A stretch of 64,000 nucleotides of DNA from Stigmatella aurantiaca DW4/3-1 (lineage in GTDB: Bacteria > Myxococcota > Myxococcia > Myxococcales > Myxococcaceae): positions 9,008,893 to 9,072,892 of the forward strand of contig NC_014623.1 in NCBI RefSeq assembly GCF_000165485.1, written 5' to 3'. The position numbers were made by a program, and so were the translations under genes. The notes under the pieces were generated by a model that was not told the DNA's origin, did not search any database, and saw nothing but the letters and a program-made list of their open reading frames with translations. Every line of letters starts with the position of its first letter. Position 1 is the stretch's first letter. Of the stretch, positions 37,376 to 45,090 are shown piece by piece.

Positions 37376-38768
37376 TGGATTGCGCCCGCGTTTGGGTGGT
37401 TGGGTCGAGCAGCGCGCTGATCCGCTTCTTCGTCTTGCCGAAGAGTTGCTTGTCCGCCCAGTCCACCGGGGTTTGCTGAGGCTTGCCGGTGCGTGGATTG
37501 AGCTTTGAGATATGTCGGGCTGCCTTGTACTCGATGAATTTCTTCCCGGTCAGATTGATGCCATCAAATTCTCCGACCGGCTTCCCGTTCCCATCTGCGA
37601 GTTCCACCCTTCGGAAGAAGCGCGTCAGGACTTCCTTTGGCCTCCCACCGCGCCCATCTCGGAAATTATCGATGCGAGCGTCGAGCCAATCCCCTAGCTT
37701 GTTCTCACCGAAGCGTCGGCCGAACGCCGTTCCTCGCAGCATGTTCACGGTGGCACTCACGCCACTAGAGGCGGCAATCATCACCAGTGCCTCCAGGATT
37801 GTTCCTAGCAAGTCGGCCAAGGCCTCGGCGAACGCCCGTGCGCCGCGGTCGACCTCGCTTTGCTTGCCGCCAGCCTTCCACACGGTGCAGAGGAATGCCC
37901 AAAATGCCGCACCGATCCTCTTGAGGGACTCGGCCGCCCAGCCCACCAGCATTGCCAGCCCTAACCACTCGAGAATGATAAGGCCCACCTCGAACCCGAT
38001 GGCAGCACCCGCCACCGCCGTGACACCGCCGAAGAAAACTCCAATGGCCGCTCCCGCCCCCGTTGCCAACGCCATCAAAGCGATCCCGCCCACCACCAAT
38101 TCCGCTATCGCTAGCACGGAGTTGATCAATGCCTGTTGGAAACGTTTCCCCAGGGCGTCCCACAGGTAACGCCGTGACAACATGATCGCCCGATGGCTAT
38201 TCTCTAGGAACTGCTCGATGCGCTGGAGGGAGGCGTTCAGGCCCCTGGCCAGTTCGTACGAGAGCGAACCGGCATTGATGACATCCTGCAGGCTCTGAGC
38301 GTAGGCGCGTCCCGGAACCCAGATGAGATTGCCAAAATTGAAACGCACCTGGCGCCATCCGGTCGTGCTTGAAGGCACCGCGACACGGTTCGCATGAGCA
38401 AGGACATTGACATAATAGCGCAGATCCTGCCCCCATTGCTCGGCCTCGCTACCGTAATAGGTCTCGGCGATGGCGATGGCGGTACCGAGAACACCTTGCT
38501 TTACCCGGTGCAGCCGAGCCGTTGGCTCGGGCAGATGGGTCCAAACATAAGTGGATGCGACGAACCCCATATCGCCCCACGGCGTGGTGACAAAAAGCCA
38601 GCCCCCAGCAAAGCTCTTGATGACTTGGACGTGCAGGTTGAATGGCAACGTCCGGATCACGTTTATGGCTGTATTAGGAGCAGAGCGCAGCCGAACCTGG
38701 GTCTTACCGTCCCAGTTGATGATCCCTATTTTACCTACCAGTTCTCCTCCTTCTGGGATCTCCCCCAT
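37320..38768 (-). CDS. Effector candidate: SH3-like, hydrophobic middle, PD-(D/E)xK-like C-terminus
   Basis: 482 residues from ATG 38768, preceded by AAAGGGGG. Residues about 8-85 are a bacterial SH3-like domain (TQVRLRSAPNTAINVIRTLP, GWLFVTTPWGDMGFV). Residues about 210-300 are hydrophobic and Gly/Ala-rich (VVGGIALMALATGAGAAIGV), enough for several helices. The C-terminus has PVGEFDGINLTGKKFIEYKA with later KQLFGKTKKR, the D-(x)n-ExK order of restriction-endonuclease-fold toxins. There is no signal peptide, so delivery by a type VI-like or other contact-dependent machine is plausible. Two small genes follow. No named family could be assigned with confidence. Confidence 0.65.
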   Translation of the reverse strand: MGEIPEGGELVGKIGIINWDGKTQVRLRSAPNTAINVIRTLPFNLHVQVIKSFAGGWLFVTTPWGDMGFVASTYVWTHLPEPTARLHRVKQGVLGTAIAIAETYYGSEAEQWGQDLRYYVNVLAHANRVAVPSSTTGWRQVRFNFGNLIWVPGRAYAQSLQDVINAGSLSYELARGLNASLQRIEQFLENSHRAIMLSRRYLWDALGKRFQQALINSVLAIAELVVGGIALMALATGAGAAIGVFFGGVTAVAGAAIGFEVGLIILEWLGLAMLVGWAAESLKRIGAAFWAFLCTVWKAGGKQSEVDRGARAFAEALADLLGTILEALVMIAASSGVSATVNMLRGTAFGRRFGENKLGDWLDARIDNFRDGRGGRPKEVLTRFFRRVELADGNGKPVGEFDGINLTGKKFIEYKAARHISKLNPRTGKPQQTPVDWADKQLFGKTKKRISALLDPTTQTRAQSSGSQNVPPHSRDQRHPAL

Positions 38769-39043
38769 GTTCGTGAACCCCCTTTTTGAAGAGATGGCTA
38801 GACTAGGCGCCCGGGCGCGTTGCACGTCAAGCTGAGAGAATACCTGGTGCGTCGTTACAGAAACTGGAACCACAGATCCTCACTCAGGGATGAGCACTTG
38901 GTCCAGCAGGTTCTCCCCCCACCAGCGCGCCGGTTCTGGGTTCGTGGGTCCTCCGCCGACCGCCCCACGCCCCAGATGCGGTCCGACAGGCTGGGCCTCC
39001 ACCCCATGCGTCCACCTCTCCGGGTTGGGTCCAACAAGAACCG

Positions 39044-39168
39044 TTTGGGTCCCCGAAGGAGATTCGAGCTGCCTCTTCACCTGCGGACATGGCTCGGAAC
39101 GGCGGGGTGCTCTGAATTGGAGGCGGCGGGTTTCGAACCCGCCGCTCGAAGCTTCTGGCGAGAGCGAT
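39044..39168 (+). other. Attachment-site-like sequence B, direct counterpart of site A
   Basis: TTTGGGTCCCCG at 39044 is followed after about 70 bp by TGGAGGCGGCGGGTTTCGAA (39118-39137) then CCCGCCGCTC. On the minus strand this forms a perfect tRNA-like T-arm (GCGGG-TTCGAAA-CCCGC) plus acceptor-like CGCCTCCA. GGCGGGGTGCTCTG aligns with GGCGGGTTGCTCTG of site A. The 5' half of a tRNA is not present. It bounds the effector gene trio on the right; 38769-39043 holds no recognised gene. Confidence 0.5.
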
Positions 39169-39177
39169 CCAACCCCA

Positions 39178-39312
39178 GTGCCGGACGGCGTTTTCGTTCC
39201 GGGCGAAGACGGCGTGCGCTTCGAGGCGTTGCCGCCGCCCACGCCCGGAGAGGTGGAGCGGTTGCTGAGGGGGGTGCACCACCGGGTACAGCGGCCCTTG
39301 CGTCTTCGCTCC
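39178..39312 (+). pseudogene. IS91-type transposase fragment
   Basis: A short frame reads PDGVFVPGEDGVRFEALPPP, then TPGEVERLLRGVHHRVQR, which resembles the segment between the catalytic domain and C-terminus of IS91 (Y2) transposases. Nothing before or after continues the protein, so it is a remnant. 39313-39570 holds no recognised gene. Confidence 0.5.
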
Positions 39313-39570
39313 GGACGCGCAACTGCGGCCATTTCCGGTCCTCCAAGCAAGAGTGGACGAGGCGAGAGCGGCGCCCCAGACAGGAGGCAGGCATGCAGGC
39401 AGGAGAGGACGCCGCGAGCGGACGGTGGGAACATGCTCCCCCTCCCCGTCCCACCTGGATCGTCTTCCCCTCGGGTTGGCATCACCTACACTGGATGCAG
39501 TGATGACGCTCACCTGCCGCTGCGCCCGCGAACAGCGTGGGCCCGCAGCCTACCCCAAGGACCATGTCCC

Positions 39571-40776
39571 ATGACCTCCCCCCCTGGAGCGCCGTACTCG
39601 CTTGCCCTGTTCCTCCTGACTCCCGCCCTGCTCCTGGCGTGCGGCAGCGGCTCCCAAGGTAGCCCCCCGTGCGGGAACACGCTCGCCCCTCCCACCACGG
39701 CCTATGCCTTCACCGACAACGTGGCACCTTCCGCCCACCCGCCGCGAGGGCTCCAGCCCAGCCAAGTGCCACAGTTCGTGAGCATCAGCTGGGACGACAA
39801 CAGCCGCGAGGATGGCATGGCGTGGGCGCTCCAGCTGGCCGCGGCGCGGAAGAACCTGGATGGAACTCCCATCAACATGACGTTCTTCATGACCACGAAG
39901 TTCATCGCGCGGGACGCCATCACCGATCCGAAGGCGCTCAAGAAGATCTGGCGCGAGGCCCTGGCCGCGGGCCACGAGGTGGCGCTCCACAGCGTGACCC
40001 ACGAGACGAGCAAGAGCGCGGACACGAACCGCTGGACCGAAGAGCTCACCGGCACCATTGACGCGCTCACGAAGGACTACGACGCGAACGAGGAGCCTTG
40101 GGACACGTCGTTGAAGAGCGGTCCGGGGCTCCCGAGAGAGCCGCTGGTCGGCTGGCGCACACCGTCGCTCGCGACGAACGATCTGCTCATGCCCGTCCTG
40201 AAGGCCCACGGGGTCTGGTACGACTCCAGCCTGGAGGAAGGCTTTCAGAACGACCAGGATGGGACCAACTTTCTCTGGCCCTACACGCTGGACAGCGGCT
40301 CTCCGGGGGACGCGTTCCTGGCGGCGCGGGGCGCCCAAGACACGAAGGCCCCCATCACCCGGCATGCGGGCCTCTGGGAACTGCCGGTCTACACCTTCAT
40401 CACCCCGCCGGAGATCCGGGCGGCACTCAAATACCGCGTGAGCTGGTTCGACGAAACGAACGGAAAGATCACTGGCTTCGACTTCAACCTGCTCACCCAC
40501 TCCATGTTCCAGATGAACAAGGCAGAGTTCCTGGCGACGCTCAAATACACGCTGGATCAGAGGCTCCGGGGCAACCGCGCGCCCTTCCTCATCACCTTGC
40601 ACTCTGACTACTACTCGCCCGAGTTTACGTATGCGCCCAAAATCACCAGCGCTGAGCGCCGGGCCGCGATCGAGGAGTTCCTCGACTACGCGCTCAGCAA
40701 GCCAGAAGTCCGGGTCCGCTCCTACAAGGAGATCTTCGACTGGATGCGCAGCCCCGCTGCGATGGAGTGCCACTAG
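39571..40776 (+). CDS. Lipoprotein polysaccharide (chitin-type) deacetylase
   Basis: 401 residues from ATG 39571. The signal peptide ends in lipobox LLLAC (Cys near 22). The NodB-like domain shows FVSISWDDNS (motif 1, catalytic Asp pair), HEVALHSVTHE (motif 2, His-x3-His metal site) and VGWRTPSL (motif 3), then LHSDYY near the C-terminus. These residues deacetylate N-acetylglucosamine polymers such as chitin or peptidoglycan in the cell envelope or outside the cell. Upstream sequence is open in frame but contains the IS91 fragment, so it is not part of the gene. An IS1182 remnant follows directly. Confidence 0.87.
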   Translation: MTSPPGAPYSLALFLLTPALLLACGSGSQGSPPCGNTLAPPTTAYAFTDNVAPSAHPPRGLQPSQVPQFVSISWDDNSREDGMAWALQLAAARKNLDGTPINMTFFMTTKFIARDAITDPKALKKIWREALAAGHEVALHSVTHETSKSADTNRWTEELTGTIDALTKDYDANEEPWDTSLKSGPGLPREPLVGWRTPSLATNDLLMPVLKAHGVWYDSSLEEGFQNDQDGTNFLWPYTLDSGSPGDAFLAARGAQDTKAPITRHAGLWELPVYTFITPPEIRAALKYRVSWFDETNGKITGFDFNLLTHSMFQMNKAEFLATLKYTLDQRLRGNRAPFLITLHSDYYSPEFTYAPKITSAERRAAIEEFLDYALSKPEVRVRSYKEIFDWMRSPAAMECH

Positions 40777-40799
40777 GACACGGATCGGTTTTAGCCCCA

Positions 40800-41205
40800 G
40801 TGAATTCAAGCGTTTATCGGAGGGATCGACAAGAGCGCCGCAAGAAGAGCAGGAAGTGGGTGAGAAAGAGCCTGCCGGAGCAGGTGAAGCAGGCTCCGTT
40901 ATCCGAGCACCTGAAAACGCTGGAGCACGTGAGCCGCCAGAATCTGGAGCCAGACCCAAACGGAGGAGGAGTGCGAATCCGCCGGGGAGTGGCCAAAGAC
41001 AGGCGTGTGTCTATTGAAGAGGGGCAAATGCGCCACGGCCGCATGAGTCGGAGCAAGCGTTTCAACGGCTACAAGCAACACATCGCCACGGAGTTGGATA
41101 GGGATCTCATCCTTGCGTGTGAAGTGACGCCCGCGAATCGTCCCGAGCAGGAGGCAACGCAAGCGCTCCAGAAGGACATCGACCGGCAGGGCTTACAGAT
41201 TGCAG
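40800..41205 (+). pseudogene. IS1182-family transposase remnant
   Basis: A plus-strand frame reads GGGVRIRRGVAKDRRVSIEE, then GQMRHGRMSRSKRFNGYKQH and ACEVTPANRPEQEA, closely matching the middle of the intact transposase at 24156-25769. The N-terminal and C-terminal parts are missing, and the frame degenerates after about 41190. It is a decayed insertion next to the deacetylase gene. 41206-41454 holds nothing recognised. Confidence 0.8.
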
Positions 41206-41454
41206 TGTTGCATAACGCAAGAGTCCCGCGTCTACGGCGAGAGTCTGTGCCAATCTTGCTCGCGCGTCTGTAGGCGCACGGGCCAATGGCCAGCAGATTT
41301 CAACGGGCATCCATGCCCCGGCGGTTGAGTGTGCGGACCACTCGTGCGGAGCGGATGCTCAAGCGCCTCCGCAAGAGCCACCCCCTACGGAGCGAAGGAA
41401 TGCAGGGGATAGCTCACGCGCGCGCGGTAGCAGCAGCAGCAGGCATCACACCGC

Positions 41455-41540
41455 CGAAGGAGCGCGCGCGGGGCTCCATGGGCCCCGCAGGCGAGCCTCG
41501 ACGCTCGCGCGCTCCACCGGGCCCAGCTTCACCGTAAAGG
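41455..41540. repeat. Isolated copy of the ~66-bp repeat unit
   Basis: CAGGCGAGCCTCGACGCTCG (41489-41508), then GCGCTCCACCGGGCCCAGC, preceded by GGGGCTCCATGGGCCC, matches the R1 units at 21829-21990. It lies between the IS1182 remnant and the GST gene. Confidence 0.7.
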
Positions 41541-41705
41541 TTCGCCCTGGCCCGTGGTGATGGGGCGGCCACTGCCCATGATCCGCCACACCGACAACTC
41601 TGTTCCACTCGGAGCGGAAGCAGGGCGCGCAGGATGCTGACGCAGCGTCTCCAGTTCGGCAGGTCGCTCCCTCTTCCTCTCACACAGGCACGGCGATCAG
41701 TTACG

Positions 41706-41719
41706 ATGTTCTTGAACAT
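41706..41719. promoter_or_regulatory. 14-bp palindrome upstream of the GST gene
   Basis: ATGTTC-TT-GAACAT is a perfect dyad 41 bp before ATG 41760, and a -10-like TATTTT overlaps its edge (41719-41724). It could bind a dimeric repressor. The regulator is not encoded next to it. Confidence 0.4.
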
Positions 41720-41759
41720 ATTTTACCGCCGGGCAAGCGCCCCGAAAAAGGAGACAGCG

Positions 41760-42431
41760 ATGACCACACCACAAGCCATTCAAGTCAGCGTTCTGGGTTG
41801 GGCGCCCCCGATCGTTCACGGGTTGGTGCGAGACCTGCGCGTGCGCTGGGCACTCGAAGAAGCCGGCTGGCCCTACAGCGAGCACGTCGTCAACCAGGCA
41901 GAGCAAGCGAGCGCGAAATATCGCGAGCTGCAGCCGTTCGGTCAGGTGCCTGCGATGCAGTGCGACGGGCTGAAGCTGTTCGAGTCCGGGGCGATCGTGC
42001 ACTACATCTCGGAGCGCAGCCCGGCGTTGATGCCGGATGATCCTGCGGCGCGTTCGCAGGTTACGGCCTGGATGTTTGGCGCGCTCAATTCGATCGAGCC
42101 GCCCATCATGATGCTCAATGTCCTCGACATGATCTACCAGGGCCCGAAGGGAGACGAATACAACGGGCTGCGCGCGTGGGTCGCTGGCTGGGTCGAATCT
42201 CGCCTCGACGTTCTCGGGGGCGTGCTGGAAGGCAAGGAGTACGTGCTCGGTCGCTTCACCGCTGCCGACGTGCTGCTTACGACCGTGCTGCGGATTCTGC
42301 GCGACACGGACTACGTCACCAAGCGATCGGTGCTCGATGCTTATCAGCGCCGCTGTGAGGCGCGGCCAGCATTCAAAAAAGCATTGAAGGACCACATGGC
42401 CAGCTTCGAGAAGCACGCGCCGAAAACCTGA
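41760..42431 (+). CDS. Glutathione S-transferase family protein
   Basis: 223 residues from ATG 41760, preceded by AAAAAGGAG. The N-terminal thioredoxin-fold domain contains RVRWALEEAGWPYSEHVVNQ, QPFGQVPAMQCDGLKLFESG and AIVHYISER, the conserved cis-Pro and Glu-Ser glutathione-contacting residues. The C-terminal helical domain includes YVLGRFTAADVLLTTVLRIL, the N-capping box of GSTs. It acts in the cytoplasm in detoxification; the substrate is unknown. A 14-bp palindrome lies in its promoter region. Lower GC than its neighbours suggests acquisition. Confidence 0.92.
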   Translation: MTTPQAIQVSVLGWAPPIVHGLVRDLRVRWALEEAGWPYSEHVVNQAEQASAKYRELQPFGQVPAMQCDGLKLFESGAIVHYISERSPALMPDDPAARSQVTAWMFGALNSIEPPIMMLNVLDMIYQGPKGDEYNGLRAWVAGWVESRLDVLGGVLEGKEYVLGRFTAADVLLTTVLRILRDTDYVTKRSVLDAYQRRCEARPAFKKALKDHMASFEKHAPKT

Positions 42432-42460
42432 AAACCGATCTGAACCGTTAGAGCACGCTC

Positions 42461-42886
42461 GTGGCATCGGCGATCCCTGAATGGGCCGACGGAAGTAAGC
42501 CCTCCAGGCGACTGAAGGAATCGACCCGTCCCGCGCTACGCGTTCGGGTTGTGCGATCCGGTCCGGCGGACGTAGGGGCGCCCTCTACAGCAGACCCGTA
42601 TGACTGGGAGTACGTCACCCCCGAGGGCCAGCAGCGCATCTCGCGACTCATGGTGGGTCGACCAGTGCACTCCCCCCAGGAACAGGTCTGGTACTGCCCT
42701 GTATTCATCGAGGGCTACACCACTCCGCGAATCAAACCGATCTTCAAGGCGCCAACCGCACCCGCTCGACCAGCCATGGGACGAGGCCGACTTCGCGGGG
42801 GCAGTTACAAAAGGCTCATCCGGAGAGGCCCCAGAGACCTCTGGCGAAGCCAAAGCCACGGCGACCATGATGCGTTGAAAGGCTAA
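42461..42886 (+). CDS. Possible small protein, C-terminus probably frameshifted
   Basis: An open frame from GTG 42461 gives 141 residues. The middle DPYDWEYVTPEGQQRISRLM, then QEQVWYCPVFIEGYTTPRIK, looks like a genuine folded protein, but after IKPIF the composition changes to Arg/Gly/Pro-rich sequence as if the reading frame had shifted. The start could equally be ATG 42650. I do not recognise the family. It is probably a degraded gene. Confidence 0.35.
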   Translation: MASAIPEWADGSKPSRRLKESTRPALRVRVVRSGPADVGAPSTADPYDWEYVTPEGQQRISRLMVGRPVHSPQEQVWYCPVFIEGYTTPRIKPIFKAPTAPARPAMGRGRLRGGSYKRLIRRGPRDLWRSQSHGDHDALKG

Positions 42887-43383
42887 TGCTGTTGCTCGGG
42901 CATGGTGCCGTCCGAAGGGTGCCGCCTTGAGAGCGGCGGCTTTCGAACCCGCGCCGGGCGGTGCGAAACATGGCTGGGCGGGTCCGCCACAGGGAGGACC
43001 GTGCGGCGGGGCTTCCTTCGGGAGCTTGCCTGGCCCGAGGAGGTGGATCGATGGCCTCGCCGTTGGGATACAGCGGACCGGCTGCGGCCCCACTCCCTGA
43101 CCTCTTGATGTGCAGGCGCAGGACGCCGGCTCCAGGCATGAAAGCCCGAGCGCGCCGCGCCCAAGCTTGGCCTCGAAAACAAGGGTGTCTAACAGAACCC
43201 TCGTCCGAAGGGGCTCTGCCGCTGCAAAGCCACTCAGCCCATCGTTACGTTGGGCGCTCTGAATGCGAAAAAGGGCGGCCTCATTCCCTGATGGCCCGCA
43301 CAGCTTGGAAGCAACGGCGTTCACATCAGGGCAAAGCATGTACCGGAGTTGATGCCGGACAGTTTTTTGGAGAGGGCTTTATC
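42887..43383. other. Gene-poor junction with a T-arm-like motif and IS3 debris
   Basis: GCCGCCTTGAGAGCGGCGGC (42921-42940) then TTTCGAACCCGCG resembles the core of sites A and B, and GCCTTGARAGCGGCGG also occurs at 36688-36703 in site A. No TTTGGTCC repeats are present. 43080-43182 contains an IS3 OrfB fragment on the minus strand. The remainder holds no recognised gene. Confidence 0.4.
43080..43182 (-). pseudogene. IS3 OrfB fragment
   Basis: The minus-strand frame reads LGAARSGFHAWSRRPAPAHQ, matching LGVSRSGFYAWSRRPASARQ of the intact OrfB at 19.2-20.1 kb. Nothing else of the transposase remains. Confidence 0.65.
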
Positions 43384-43884
43384 ATGAGAAAGCTGACCGT
43401 TTTGGCTATGTCTTTGTTCTCGTTTGTTGCCACCGCCGATCCTGTGAACCTGTACCGCGCATACAGCGACAAGGCATCGGATCATTTCTACACCACCAGC
43501 ATGGATGAGATGTTTCAGGCGGTTAACGGCATCTACAATTACGAGGGAGTCGCCGGCAAATGTCTTTCGACACAAGAGGCAGGGGCGGTTCCGCTCTACC
43601 GGCTGTGGGGAGGCGGTAAGCTGAGCGATCACTTTTACACGACATCTTGGCAAGAGCGAGACATCGCCATCGCCCGTGGCACGTACACTGACGAAGGCGT
43701 TGCGTGTTACGTTTACATGCAGCAGCAGCCGGGGACCTGCGCGTTCCATCGGCTTTGGAACGGCACCGACCATTTCTACACGCTGTCGTGGCAGGAGACG
43801 TTAACCGCCATTGGCACTTACAAGTACACTTATGAAGGTGTCGCAGGATACCTCTTCTCTTCCTACGGGGCATGCCCCAACTAA
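43384..43884 (+). CDS. Secreted DUF5648-type repeat protein
   Basis: 166 residues from ATG 43384, preceded by GGAGAGG. A signal peptide (LTVLAMSLFSFVATA) is followed by three repeats: NLYRAYSDKASDHFYTTSMD, LYRLWGGGKLSDHFYTTSWQ and FHRLWNGTDHFYTLSWQE, each followed by a YEGVAG-like or DEGVAC-like turn. This is the DUF5648 repeat, a small beta fold of secreted proteins with unknown ligand. The end of the gene holds the palindrome GGGGCATGCCCC, three bases before the stop. It converges on the pectinacetylesterase-like gene. Confidence 0.85.
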   Translation: MRKLTVLAMSLFSFVATADPVNLYRAYSDKASDHFYTTSMDEMFQAVNGIYNYEGVAGKCLSTQEAGAVPLYRLWGGGKLSDHFYTTSWQERDIAIARGTYTDEGVACYVYMQQQPGTCAFHRLWNGTDHFYTLSWQETLTAIGTYKYTYEGVAGYLFSSYGACPN

Positions 43885-43912
43885 GCGGCACTGGACGTTG
43901 TCCCGCTTTGCC

Positions 43913-44980
43913 TCAGGGCTGCACGGACTTCCACTCTGCATCGCTCGCGGTGTGCATCTGCTGGAGCCAGTCCAGCAAACCCACGTTCTGGGAGCGATGC
44001 GCCGCGGGCTGGGTCAACAGGGTGTGGCCCTCCCCCGGGGTGAGGAAGGTGCGCGTGCGCGGCAGCGGTGCAATCACCGTGGTGGCCAGGTCACGCAGCG
44101 CGATCTCGAAGCGCTCCGGCGTCAGCTGGAAGTAAGCGCGGATGGTCTCGTCCTGCAACGAGGACAGGAGCGCCATGCGGTCCTCGGGGAACTTGCGCGC
44201 GAGCACCGGGTAGAGCGCCGAGAAGTCCTCCCTCACCGCCGGGTCGATGCCTTCGAGCACTGCATCGTAGTTCCAGGCCTGAGCCCAGGCGGCCCGGAGC
44301 GCCGGGGACAGGGCGTCGTTCTTGAACAGCGGACCAGCGTCATCCACCAGGAAGACCCGGGCGCGGGGGAAGGCCTGGCGGATGAGCGTGTAGTTGAGCG
44401 CCGCGCCGAAGCCGCCCGCGCTCGAGCCCGTCACCAGCACCTGCTCGGGCTCGGGCACCGTGGCGGCGATGCGCGCGAGGAACGCCTGGGTGTTCTTCAG
44501 GCCCCGGTGACGAATCGTCTTCGTCACGGAGCCTGCTGTGTACACCTGGTCCGCGTCCCCGATGTGCAGGTCCCCCGTGCAGTACGGGAGGAAGAACAGG
44601 TTCCAGTCCTGGTACGGGTTGTGGGCAAGCGTCCGGTCCAGGATGGACCCCTTGAAGGTGTTGTCCTTCACGAGGGTGAAGAGAAACCCGGTGAAGGGTC
44701 CATGCAGGGAACTGTTCGCCTCCAGGCACGTGGTGGCATCCCAACACGCGCCGCCCCCGCTGAAGTAGATGACCAGGTTCTTGCTGTCCTCGGCGAGGTT
44801 GCTGCCCAGCCCGGTGGGGGTGCCCTCGTCACAGGTGGACTCAGGGACTGCTGTCCAGCCCCAGGTCCCGGGCTCTGTACCGACGGATTCTTCCTTGGAC
44901 GCGTCCCCACAGCCCACGGCCAGCGCCGCCACCACGGCGAGCCCCCATCTCCCGTTCCTTGCTTCACGTTGGCTGCGCAT
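43913..44980 (-). CDS. Pectinacetylesterase-like lipoprotein hydrolase
   Basis: 355 residues from ATG 44980 with GAGGGC upstream. The lipoprotein signal ends in AVVAALAVGC. LVIYFSGGGACWDATTCLEA is the oxyanion/entry motif of the pectinacetylesterase (PAE/notum) family. The nucleophile elbow VTGSSAGGFGAALN lies near residue 185, Asp in VDDAG near 212 and His in PGEGHTLLT near 322, giving a complete Ser-Asp-His triad. The family deacetylates polysaccharides, and some members act on lipids. The cellular target in a myxobacterium is unknown. The upstream frame is open beyond ATG 44980, but the signal peptide fixes the start. Confidence 0.85.
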   Translation of the reverse strand: MRSQREARNGRWGLAVVAALAVGCGDASKEESVGTEPGTWGWTAVPESTCDEGTPTGLGSNLAEDSKNLVIYFSGGGACWDATTCLEANSSLHGPFTGFLFTLVKDNTFKGSILDRTLAHNPYQDWNLFFLPYCTGDLHIGDADQVYTAGSVTKTIRHRGLKNTQAFLARIAATVPEPEQVLVTGSSAGGFGAALNYTLIRQAFPRARVFLVDDAGPLFKNDALSPALRAAWAQAWNYDAVLEGIDPAVREDFSALYPVLARKFPEDRMALLSSLQDETIRAYFQLTPERFEIALRDLATTVIAPLPRTRTFLTPGEGHTLLTQPAAHRSQNVGLLDWLQQMHTASDAEWKSVQP

Positions 44981-45090
44981 GGTCACGCCCTCGGTGCGGA
45001 AAAGGGCATGATAGGCAAGCGCCAAGAAGGCGGATCTCCCCTGGTCTCCGAGCGTCCAGAGGAACACAGACCCCCTGAGAGAGGAACGGC

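Noticed and set aside
38890-40776. 628-aa deacetylase starting far upstream
   Set aside because: The extension covers the attachment-like site and an IS91 fragment; the lipoprotein signal fixes the start at 39571.
43867-43878. Terminator hairpin GGGGCATGCCCC
   Set aside because: It lies inside the coding sequence and has no following T-run.
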